NCBI GenBank assembly: GCA_001017865.1
Contig: LATQ01000001.1
Span: forward strand, 2,104,005-2,109,137
Direction: 5' to 3'
Source: Rhodococcus sp. IITR03
Lineage (GTDB): Bacteria > Actinomycetota > Actinomycetes > Mycobacteriales > Mycobacteriaceae
DNA length: 5,133 nt
Shown here: piece by piece, positions 1 to 5,133 of the stretch
How positions within the stretch are numbered: the stretch's first letter is position 1
Layout of the letters: the number at the start of each line of letters is the position of its first letter
The notes under the pieces: generated by a model
Databases searched by the model: none
What the model was told of the DNA's origin: nothing
Seen by the model: the letters and a program-made list of their open reading frames with translations, nothing else
Translations under genes and position numbers: made by a program

Positions 1-1010
1 CGCCGAGCGGCTCGGCGTCAGCTTCGGGCAGGCCTCGTCGACGCCGCAGCCGGCAAGGTCGCGCTGCTGAACACGCGGGCGCAGAAGGCGATCGCCGGTT
101 TCGCCGAGATGATGGACGATCTGCGGGCGATGCTCGTCGCGAGCGACGCCGACGGCAACGACATGGTCGACATCGGAGACGTCGTCGAGGCGATCCTCGA
201 ACGTACCGGATACAGCGCCGAGTTGTCGGCGAGCGACGACCCGCAGGACGGCGCCCGTCTCGACAATCTCCACGAACTCGTCAGCGTGGCAAGGGAATTC
301 AGCGCCGACGTCCGCAACGCTGCCGGGATCGTCGACGACGAACGCGAAGAGGGCGATCCCGAACCGGGATCGCTCGCGGCGTTCCTCGAGAAGGTCTCGC
401 TCGTCGCCGACGCCGACCAGATCCCGGAGAACGAGGCCGGTGTGGTCACGCTGATGACGTTGCACACCGCGAAGGGCCTCGAGTTCCCGGTCGTCTTCGT
501 CACCGGTTGGGAGGACGGCCAGTTCCCACACATGCGTGCCCTGGGTGATCCGGCCGAACTGTCCGAGGAGCGGCGACTCGCGTATGTCGGCATCACGCGC
601 GCCCGGCGCCGTCTCTATCTCACGCGCGCCGTGCTGCGGTCGTCCTGGGGTCAGCCCCTCACCAACCCGGAATCCCGCTTCCTGCAAGAGATTCCGCAGC
701 ACCTCATCGACTGGCGGCGTCTCGAGCCCACACCCGCGCGCGGCAGGCGATCGGCTCGGGCACCGGTTCGCGGTTCGGTGCGGGTGAGCGGCGCGGTTCG
801 TCGGGCACACCGAGTTTCGGTGCGGCGCGCGGACGCAACAACCAGCTGGTGCTCGATGTCGGCGATCGCGTCAGCCACGACAAGTACGGTCTCGGAACGG
901 TTCTCGAAACTCGGGGCTCGGGCCCCACGGCCACCGTCGTGATCGACTTCGGCAGTGCCGGCAAGGTGCGGCTGATGCTCGTCGGCGGTGTGCCGATGAT
1001 CAAGCTGTGA
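1..1010 (+). CDS. uvrD1: ATP-dependent DNA helicase UvrD1/PcrA, C-terminal part (5'-partial, two frame slips)
   Basis: This is the 3' portion of a superfamily 1A 3'-to-5' DNA helicase that acts in nucleotide excision repair and replication-fork clearance. Helicase motif V (LHTAKGLEF, about 460-486) and motif VI (EERRLAYVGITRARRRL, 565-615, with the ATP-contacting Arg of TRA) are intact. A low-complexity linker (about 721-840) leads to the C-terminal Tudor-like domain (VGDRVSHDKYGLG, 858-896), which in PcrA contacts RNA polymerase. The gene ends in PMIKL and TGA at 1008-1010. The reading is split over three frames. Bases 2-34 (AERLGVSFGQA) are in frame 2, 34 to about 741 in frame 1, and about 744-1010 in frame 3. 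Each junction is explained by one lost base in a C or G run (33-34 and 742-743). Without correction, frame 1 runs on to 942 with a meaningless tail. The N-terminal Walker A half lies outside the window. Family assignment is firm; whether the slips are real is doubtful. Confidence 0.93.
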
Positions 1011-1030
1011 TGCCCTGAAAGCCTGTGGCA

Positions 1031-1064
1031 GGCGCGGATTCGCACGAAAGAGCGGGTCCGCGCC
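1031..1064 (+). terminator. Hairpin terminator of uvrD1, without a U-tract
   Basis: A 13-bp stem pairs 1031-1043 with 1052-1064 around the 8-nt loop ACGAAAGA, starting 21 nt after the uvrD1 stop. The outer 8 bp (GGCGCGGA/TCCGCGCC) are perfect. Two T-G pairs at 1039-1056 and 1040-1055 are allowed wobbles only in plus-strand RNA; in minus-strand RNA they become C-A mismatches. The stem is therefore stronger for uvrD1 transcripts. No T-run follows on the plus strand, as is common for actinobacterial hairpin terminators. A small 5-bp hairpin at 1021-1033 (GCCTG-TGG-CAGGC) overlaps its base and on the minus strand is followed by TTT, so it could help stop peptidase transcripts arriving from the other side. 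Function is inferred from position and folding only. Confidence 0.6.
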
Positions 1065-1121
1065 GAAACGGGGAAGAGGGTCGAACGGGACGCAGCGCCG
1101 AACGTACGGCGGCGAGGTCGG

Positions 1122-2105
1122 TCAGTCGCGCTGGATGCCGAGGGCGATACCGCGGGTGGCGAGCCACGGGACGGGGTCGATCTTGTCGACGCCGTTGAGG
1201 TGCACCTCGAAGTGCAGGTGCGGGCCCGTGGAGAAACCGCGGTTGCCCATGGTGGCGATCTGGTCGCCGGCCATGACGTGCTGACCCACGGTCACCAGCG
1301 ACTGGTCGATGTGCCCGTACACGGTGACGGTGCCGTCGGCGTGGAGGAGCCGGACCCACATGCCGAAGCCGGAGGCCGGACCGGAATCGATGACCTCACC
1401 GTCGGCGACCGCGAGGATCGGGGTTCCGATGGGACCTGCGATGTCGACGCCGGCGTGGAGGGTGCCCCAGCGGGCGCCGAAGTTCGAGGTGAACGATCCC
1501 ACGGCGGGGAGGACGAAGAGGGGGCGACGGGCCGCGGCCTCGCGCGCAGCGCGTTCCTCGCTGAACCGCTGGCCCTTGGCCAGGAGATTCGAGAACTGCG
1601 ACAGGTCGTTCGGGTCGGCGATGTTGAGCACCTGCGGGGCCTGCGAGGGCTGGGCGTCGGCGCTCGGCGCGAACTGCGCTGCCTGGGGCACTGCGGTGGC
1701 CGTGATGATCGAGGAATCGGCTTCGCCGGCGGCGAGAGCGACCTCGGAGTGCTCGGTGTTCTGTCCCGGACCACCGTTGGCTGCGGCCTGACCCGCGGCG
1801 ACCACGGCGCCTGCGGCGACCGCGAAGACCGCGGCGCGACCCTTGAGGGCGGTGGGGGGAGTGGGAAGTCGATGGGCTCCACCGCGGGGTGCGGGAGCGG
1901 TGACGTCGGTGCTCTCGTCGGGACGGTCCTGCGCGAAACGGTCGTCGCGGACGGCGTGGCCGAAGGAGTCGGAGTAGTAGGTGGGCTCGGGACCGGGGCC
2001 GGTGTTGCGGAAGTCCATCGTGGCGGCTTCCCAGGCGTTCCAGTCTTCGGGTGCCGATTCGGGACGGCGGATTCGGCTCTCGGCACTCGGGTTACCAGAG
2101 CGCAT
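1122..2105 (-). CDS. Membrane-anchored M23 (LytM/LysM-less) peptidoglycan endopeptidase
   Basis: This is a zinc metallopeptidase of family M23 that cuts peptide cross-links in cell-wall peptidoglycan; it is the counterpart of M. tuberculosis Rv0950c by sequence and position. With the start chosen here it has 327 residues. Residues 1-88 are hydrophilic and Pro/Asp/Arg-rich and probably cytoplasmic. One Ala/Val-rich membrane segment follows at about 89-109, just after a basic LKGR, so it looks like an uncleaved signal anchor. Then come an Ala/Pro/Gln linker, a helical stretch (about 167-192, LLAKGQRFSEERAAREAAAR) and the M23 domain (about 200-315). All catalytic residues are present: H217 and D221 (LHAGVD), H265 (YGHID), H296 and H298 (GPHLHFE), so an active enzyme is expected. 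The ATG at 2105 is preferred over that at 2111 because GGAGG (2116-2112) abuts the latter but lies 6 nt from the former. The gene is convergent to uvrD1 and divergent from sucC. The reading frame is undamaged. Confidence 0.93.
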   Translation of the reverse strand: MRSGNPSAESRIRRPESAPEDWNAWEAATMDFRNTGPGPEPTYYSDSFGHAVRDDRFAQDRPDESTDVTAPAPRGGAHRLPTPPTALKGRAAVFAVAAGAVVAAGQAAANGGPGQNTEHSEVALAAGEADSSIITATAVPQAAQFAPSADAQPSQAPQVLNIADPNDLSQFSNLLAKGQRFSEERAAREAAARRPLFVLPAVGSFTSNFGARWGTLHAGVDIAGPIGTPILAVADGEVIDSGPASGFGMWVRLLHADGTVTVYGHIDQSLVTVGQHVMAGDQIATMGNRGFSTGPHLHFEVHLNGVDKIDPVPWLATRGIALGIQRD

Positions 2106-2111
2106 CGCCAT

Positions 2112-2116
2112 CCTCC
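2112..2116 (-). promoter_or_regulatory. Ribosome binding site that decides the peptidase start
   Basis: The minus strand reads GGAGG at 2116-2112, followed directly by ATGGCGATG. The first ATG (2111) touches the GGAGG, which leaves no spacer. The second ATG (2105) has a near-ideal 6-nt spacer. Initiation at 2105 removes two residues from the longest possible protein. Confidence 0.75.
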
Positions 2117-2129
2117 GTTCGTGACCTCA

Positions 2130-2160
2130 TCGTTACTTCGACCAGGCGACGGTAACGAAG
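2130..2160 (-). other. Possible leader stem-loop of the peptidase mRNA
   Basis: TCGTTAC (2130-2136) and GTAACGA (2152-2158) are perfect 7-bp inverted repeats with a 15-nt loop. The stem begins 13 nt beyond the peptidase Shine-Dalgarno sequence. An overlapping alternative stem pairs CTTCG (2136-2140) with CGAAG (2156-2160), and the two exclude each other. The structure could influence translation or could be a protein-binding dyad; nothing in the sequence chooses between them. Confidence 0.35.
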
Positions 2161-2197
2161 CGATCGCAGGGGTGGCAAGCCGTAGTTCGTCCGGCGG

Positions 2198-2226
2198 ACG
2201 TTATGTGAGTGGCATCACAGTGCAAA
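2198..2226 (-). promoter_or_regulatory. Candidate sigma-A-type promoter of the peptidase gene
   Basis: On the minus strand TTTGCA (2226-2221) and TAACGT (2203-2198) are separated by exactly 17 nt. TAACGT fits the actinobacterial -10 pattern TANNNT; the -35 match to TTGACA is partial. Predicted transcription start is near 2191, giving a leader of about 85 nt. The 17-nt spacer contains the Crp/GlxR palindrome, so a regulator bound there would be expected to block RNA polymerase. Confidence 0.45.
2204..2219. promoter_or_regulatory. Perfect Crp/GlxR (cAMP receptor) binding site
   Basis: TGTGAGTGGCATCACA matches the symmetric Crp-family consensus TGTGA-N6-TCACA at all ten defined positions. Actinobacterial Crp (Rv3676) and GlxR recognise this sequence. 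Its centre (2211.5) is about 106 bp upstream of the peptidase start and about 342 bp upstream of sucC. It fills the spacer of the candidate peptidase promoter, which suggests repression of that gene; an effect on sucC would have to act at a distance. The match is seen directly, while occupancy and direction of regulation are inferred. Confidence 0.75.
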
Positions 2227-2241
2227 TCGGGGCAAATTGGG
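2222..2241. repeat. Tandem 10-bp direct repeat GCAAATYGGG
   Basis: GCAAATCGGG (2222-2231) is followed without a gap by GCAAATTGGG (2232-2241), nine of ten bases identical. The period equals about one helical turn. The repeat starts 2 bp from the Crp/GlxR palindrome and overlaps the candidate -35 box of the peptidase promoter. It may be a direct-repeat operator for a second regulator, which I cannot identify. Confidence 0.5.
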
Positions 2242-2267
2242 ACATGCCCCAGCGGGCGGCGTCCCAA
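2237..2267. other. Intergenic hairpin, followed by GTTTT on the plus strand
   Basis: TTGGGAC (2237-2243) pairs with GTCCCAA (2261-2267), and inside it GCCC (2246-2249) pairs with GGGC (2254-2257). This gives an 11-bp interrupted stem. On the plus strand GTTTT follows at 2273-2277. No upstream plus-strand gene needs termination here, so it could stop transcripts running antisense to the peptidase or a long sucC leader, or it could be an operator dyad. Confidence 0.35.
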
Positions 2268-2373
2268 ACACTGTTTTCCGACATGTCACGAGTCCGTTGC
2301 GCCGCGTTCGCGCGGGATCCGGTGTCGGCGGGCCAGTGGCTACCTGTCATCCTGAACCGAGTGCTCCGCTCGA

Positions 2374-2391
2374 ACGTGGCGTCGGCCACGT
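2374..2391. promoter_or_regulatory. Operator-like dyad ACGTGGC-N4-GCCACGT
   Basis: ACGTGGCGTCGGCCACGT is a perfect 7-bp inverted repeat with a 4-nt centre. Its size and symmetry resemble a dimeric repressor site, and it lies about 100 bp upstream of the candidate sucC -10 box. It could equally form an RNA stem with a GUCG loop. I cannot name a cognate regulator. Confidence 0.35.
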
Positions 2392-2433
2392 CCCGGGAGG
2401 GGAACTGCGAAGTCGTTCCCGGACCTACGCGCG

Positions 2434-2449
2434 CGTGACCTGTGCCACA
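2434..2449. promoter_or_regulatory. Imperfect Crp/GlxR-like site upstream of sucC
   Basis: CGTGACCTGTGCCACA matches TGTGA-N6-TCACA at eight of ten positions and keeps the symmetric GTG/CAC core. Its centre (2441.5) is about 60 bp upstream of the predicted sucC transcription start, close to the -61.5 spacing of class I Crp activation. In GC-rich DNA an 8/10 match may occur by chance, so the position is the main support. Confidence 0.35.
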
Positions 2450-2464
2450 TGGGACTGCCGCGCG

Positions 2465-2494
2465 TGATCCGCGGCCCGGCCGAGAAACTAGAGT
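2465..2494 (+). promoter_or_regulatory. Candidate promoter of sucCD
   Basis: TAGAGT at 2489-2494 fits the actinobacterial -10 pattern TANNNT and is the only such match I found on the plus strand in the 100 bp before sucC. The -35 region (TGATCC, 2465-2470, 18-nt spacer) is poor. Predicted start is near 2500, giving a leader of roughly 54 nt. A weak -35 box would suit a promoter that depends on an activator. Confidence 0.35.
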
Positions 2495-2502
2495 CCGAAA
2501 CG

Positions 2503-2527
2503 GCCCGCTCGATACCCCGGAGCGGGC
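2503..2527 (+). other. Hairpin in the sucC 5' leader
   Basis: GCCCGCTC (2503-2510) and GAGCGGGC (2520-2527) form a perfect 8-bp, GC-rich stem with a 9-nt loop (GATACCCCG). It ends 26 nt before the sucC start and, if the candidate promoter is right, lies at the extreme 5' end of the mRNA. No T-run follows, so it is more likely an mRNA-stabilising or regulatory element than a classical terminator. Confidence 0.45.
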
Positions 2528-2553
2528 GTGAACGCAGACGAGACGGTGAGCAG

Positions 2554-3721
<1,168 letters not shown>

Positions 3722-3723
<2 letters not shown>

Positions 3724-3728
3724 AGGGA
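3722..3728 (+). promoter_or_regulatory. sucD ribosome binding site overlapping the sucC stop
   Basis: AAAGGGA at 3722-3728 shares two bases with the TAA stop of sucC and lies 11 nt before the sucD ATG (3740). The spacer is slightly long. The overlap suggests that sucD translation is coupled to termination of sucC, which would favour equal amounts of the two subunits. Confidence 0.6.
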
Positions 3729-3739
3729 CACACAGAACA

Positions 3740-4641
3740 ATGGCAATCTTCCTTACCAAGGATTCCAAGGTCATCGTCCAGGGCATCACCGGCGGCGAGG
3801 GCACCAAGCACACCGCGCTCATGCTCAAGGCCGGCACCCAGGTCGTCGGCGGCGTGAACGCCCGCAAGGCCGGCACGACGGTCTCGCACACCGACAAGGA
3901 CGGCAACCCGGTCGAGCTCCCCGTCTTCGGCTCCGTCGCCGAGGCCATCAAGGAGACCGGCGCCGACGTCTCGATCGCGTTCGTTCCCCCGGCCTTCTCG
4001 AAGGACGCCATCGTCGAGGCCATCGACGCGGAGATCCCGCTGCTCGTGGTCATCACCGAGGGCATCCCCGTGCAGGACTCCGCCTACGCCTGGGCCTACA
4101 ACGTCCAGAAGGGCAACAAGACCCGCATCATCGGTCCCAACTGCCCCGGCATCATCACCCCGGGTGAGGCGCTCGTCGGCATCACCCCGGCGAACATCGC
4201 CGGCAAGGCCCGGTCGGCCTCGTCTCCAAGTCGGGCACCCTGACCTACCAGATGATGTTCGAGCTGCGCGAGTACGGCTTCTCGACCGCCATCGGCATCG
4301 GCGGCGACCCGGTCATCGGCACCACCCACATCGACGCCATCGAGGCGTTCGAGAAGGACCCGGAGACCAAGGTCATCGTCATGATCGGCGAGATCGGCGG
4401 CGACGCCGAGGAGCGCGCGGCCGATTACATCAAGGCCAACGTGACCAAGCCGGTCGTCGGCTACGTCGCGGGCTTCACCGCTCCCGAGGGCAAGACCATG
4501 GGCCACGCCGGCGCCATCGTCTCGGGCTCCTCGGGCACCGCTCAGGCCAAGAAGGACGCTCTCGAGGCGGCCGGCGTGAAGGTCGGCAAGACGCCGTCCG
4601 AGACCGCTGCGCTCGCTCGCGAGATCCTGCAGTCGCTCTGA
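3740..4641 (+). CDS. sucD: Succinyl-CoA synthetase alpha subunit, interrupted by a one-base slip
   Basis: This is the alpha subunit, which binds CoA and carries the phospho-histidine intermediate. Translation from ATG 3740 gives [18 protein letters not shown] and the CoA-binding Rossmann domain (QGITGGEG 14-21, NARKAG 40-45, TEGIP 106-110, GPNCPGI 132-138). After AAG at 4205-4207 the frame runs into TGA at 4241-4243. The correct protein resumes in the next frame from CCG 4210 ([16 protein letters not shown]). Restoring one G in the GG at 4207-4208 gives a 300-residue protein of normal length, with GGDP (188-191), catalytic-site E218 in GEIGG (217-221) and the phosphorylated H256 in GHAGAI. 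As written, the gene would yield a 167-residue truncated product without H256. It forms an operon with sucC and ends before a strong terminator. Family certainty is high; I infer a sequence error because this is a central metabolic gene with no other damage. Confidence 0.95.
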
Positions 4642-4657
4642 CAGCAGCGTCACCTTC

Positions 4658-4707
4658 CGTGCGCGCCTTCCGGTGGCTCCGGCCATCGGGAGCGCGCACG
4701 CGCTTTT
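4658..4707 (+). terminator. Intrinsic terminator of the sucCD operon
   Basis: This strong hairpin begins 17 nt after the sucD stop. The outer stem is a perfect 9 bp (4658-4666 with 4692-4700, CGTGCGCGC/GCGCGCACG). After a single bulged C (4667) an inner 10-bp stem pairs 4668-4677 with 4682-4691, including two G-T wobbles. It is capped by a TCCG tetraloop closed by C-G, a member of the very stable UNCG class. TTTT follows at 4704-4707. The wobbles and the T-run both favour plus-strand transcripts. The element sits between converging genes and could also impede yigZ transcripts. Confidence 0.85.
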
Positions 4708-4722
4708 CCGGTGTGGATCCGG

Positions 4723-5133
4723 TCAGATGTCGATCCAGTCGACTCCCGCGGGTTCGAGTTCGCCCGCCCCGGACGTCAACGACGCCACCCACCCCTCCAG
4801 TTCGCTCCGCTCGCGCCCGGCGACGGTGAGGACGACCCGGTCCGCATAAGCGACGTCGAGCACCGCGACCCCGCGCCCGCGCAGTTCCGCCTCCACGCGA
4901 CCCGCCTCGCCGTGATCGATCGCGAGGGTGAACTTCTCCTGCTGCCTGCGCTCGACGAGGGGCGCCTCGTCCAGTGCCGTCGCGACCGCACCGAGTACGC
5001 GCGCACCAGCCCGCCCGCGCCGAGCTTGATCCCCCCGAACCACCGGGTCACCACCACCGCGACCGTTCACGAGATCCCGGTGGCTGCAGGACCTGCTGCA
5101 TCGGGATGCCGGCCGTGCCGCCCGGCTCCCCGT
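4723..5133 (-). CDS. YigZ/IMPACT (UPF0029) family protein, C-terminal part (5'-partial, frame slips)
   Basis: This family is named for E. coli YigZ and eukaryotic IMPACT, a regulator of the Gcn2 translation-stress pathway; the bacterial role is not settled. The signature GEPGGTAGIPM lies at 5131-5099, followed by HRDLVN (5082-5065), VAVVVTRWFGGIKLGAGGLVRAY (two pieces: VAVVVTRWFGG and IKLGAGGLVRAY, 5063-4995) and then a DUF1949-type C-terminal domain (from GAVATALDEAP at 4992 to VDWIDI and the TGA at 4725-4723). These segments lie in three different frames. One extra base in the GG at 5082-5083, one extra in the CC at 5063-5064 and one missing in the CC at 4991-4992 restore a continuous family-like protein with the expected spacing. 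The gene start is outside the window. The gene is convergent to sucCD. Confidence 0.85.
   Translation of the reverse strand, partial: TGSRAARPASRCSRSCSHRDLVNGRGGGDPVVRGDQARRGRAGARVLGAVATALDEAPLVERRQQEKFTLAIDHGEAGRVEAELRGRGVAVLDVAYADRVVLTVAGRERSELEGWVASLTSGAGELEPAGVDWIDI

Larger units (their letters stand above)
2106..2553. other. Divergent control region between peptidase and sucC (about 450 bp, no gene)
   Basis: I see no credible gene here. Possible short frames on either strand lack a ribosome binding site and recognisable protein. The stretch is rich in dyads: a leader stem (2130-2136/2152-2158), a perfect Crp/GlxR palindrome (2204-2219), a tandem 10-mer (2222-2241), a hairpin (2237-2267), a small TTCG-loop stem (2302-2315), an operator-like dyad (2374-2391), a 6-bp stem (2400-2405/2415-2420), a weaker Crp-like site (2434-2449) and a leader hairpin (2503-2527). 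Promoter candidates face outward at each end. The length is large for a compact core locus and fits a region under multiple controls. Confidence 0.7.

Noticed and set aside
2106..2200. A c-di-AMP (ydaO-type) riboswitch before the cell-wall hydrolase gene, as found upstream of rpfA in some actinobacteria
   Set aside because: The predicted leader is only about 85 nt and I see none of the conserved ydaO core segments, only a short stem.
2302..2315. CCGCG-TTCG-CGCGG stem-loop
   Set aside because: Only 5 bp of alternating GC in GC-rich DNA, with a G-C rather than C-G closing pair; easily due to chance.
2201..2389. Small minus-strand frame (62 codons) in the control region
   Set aside because: It has a GTG start without a Shine-Dalgarno sequence, no conserved features, and overlaps several regulatory dyads.
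1200..2438. Long plus-strand open frame (412 codons) opposite the peptidase gene and into the control region
   Set aside because: It is Gly/Val/Arg/Asp-rich with no recognisable domain and is the expected antisense shadow of a high-GC gene. The minus-strand M23 frame carries all catalytic motifs and a good ribosome binding site.
2449..2553. Upstream extension of sucC to an earlier start
   Set aside because: The extra 35 residues are not family-like and would span the predicted promoter and leader hairpin. [12 protein letters not shown] at 2554 is the canonical SucC N-terminus.
4205..4245. Programmed ribosomal frameshift in sucD
   Set aside because: There is no slippery heptamer or reason for one in this family. 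The same kind of slip occurs at G/C runs in two unrelated genes here, so sequence error is simpler.

Overview
The window comes from a high-GC actinobacterium, most likely Rhodococcus or a close mycolic-acid-containing relative. The reasons are the strong G/C third-position bias, the protein sequences, and the order uvrD1 - M23 peptidase (opposite strand) - sucC - sucD, which matches Mycobacterium tuberculosis (Rv0949 to Rv0952). It is an ordinary core-genome segment. I see no mobile element, CRISPR array, tRNA or rRNA, and no undescribed gene system.

Layout: 1-1010 (+) is the 3' part of uvrD1/pcrA, a DNA repair helicase. It is followed by a 13-bp hairpin (1031-1064) in the gap between two convergent genes. 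1122-2105 (-) is an intact membrane-anchored M23 (LytM-type) peptidoglycan endopeptidase. 2106-2553 is a divergent control region of about 450 bp. 2554-3723 (+) is sucC and 3740-4641 (+) is sucD, the two subunits of succinyl-CoA synthetase; they form an operon with a 16-nt gap that ends in a strong intrinsic terminator (4658-4707). 4723 to the window end (-) is the 3' part of a YigZ/IMPACT-family gene.

Two things deserve attention. First, the divergent region carries a perfect Crp/GlxR-type palindrome (TGTGA-N6-TCACA, 2204-2219). It lies exactly in the spacer of the best promoter candidate for the peptidase gene. A weaker 8/10 site (2434-2449) lies about 60 bp upstream of the predicted sucC transcription start. 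If both are real, a cAMP-responsive regulator may link cell-wall hydrolysis and the TCA cycle here.

Second, three of the five genes (uvrD1, sucD, yigZ) are broken by one-base frame slips. Every slip falls in a run of G or C, and clean family-like protein continues in another frame on both sides. This pattern suggests homopolymer errors in the assembly rather than gene decay. sucC and the peptidase gene are intact.
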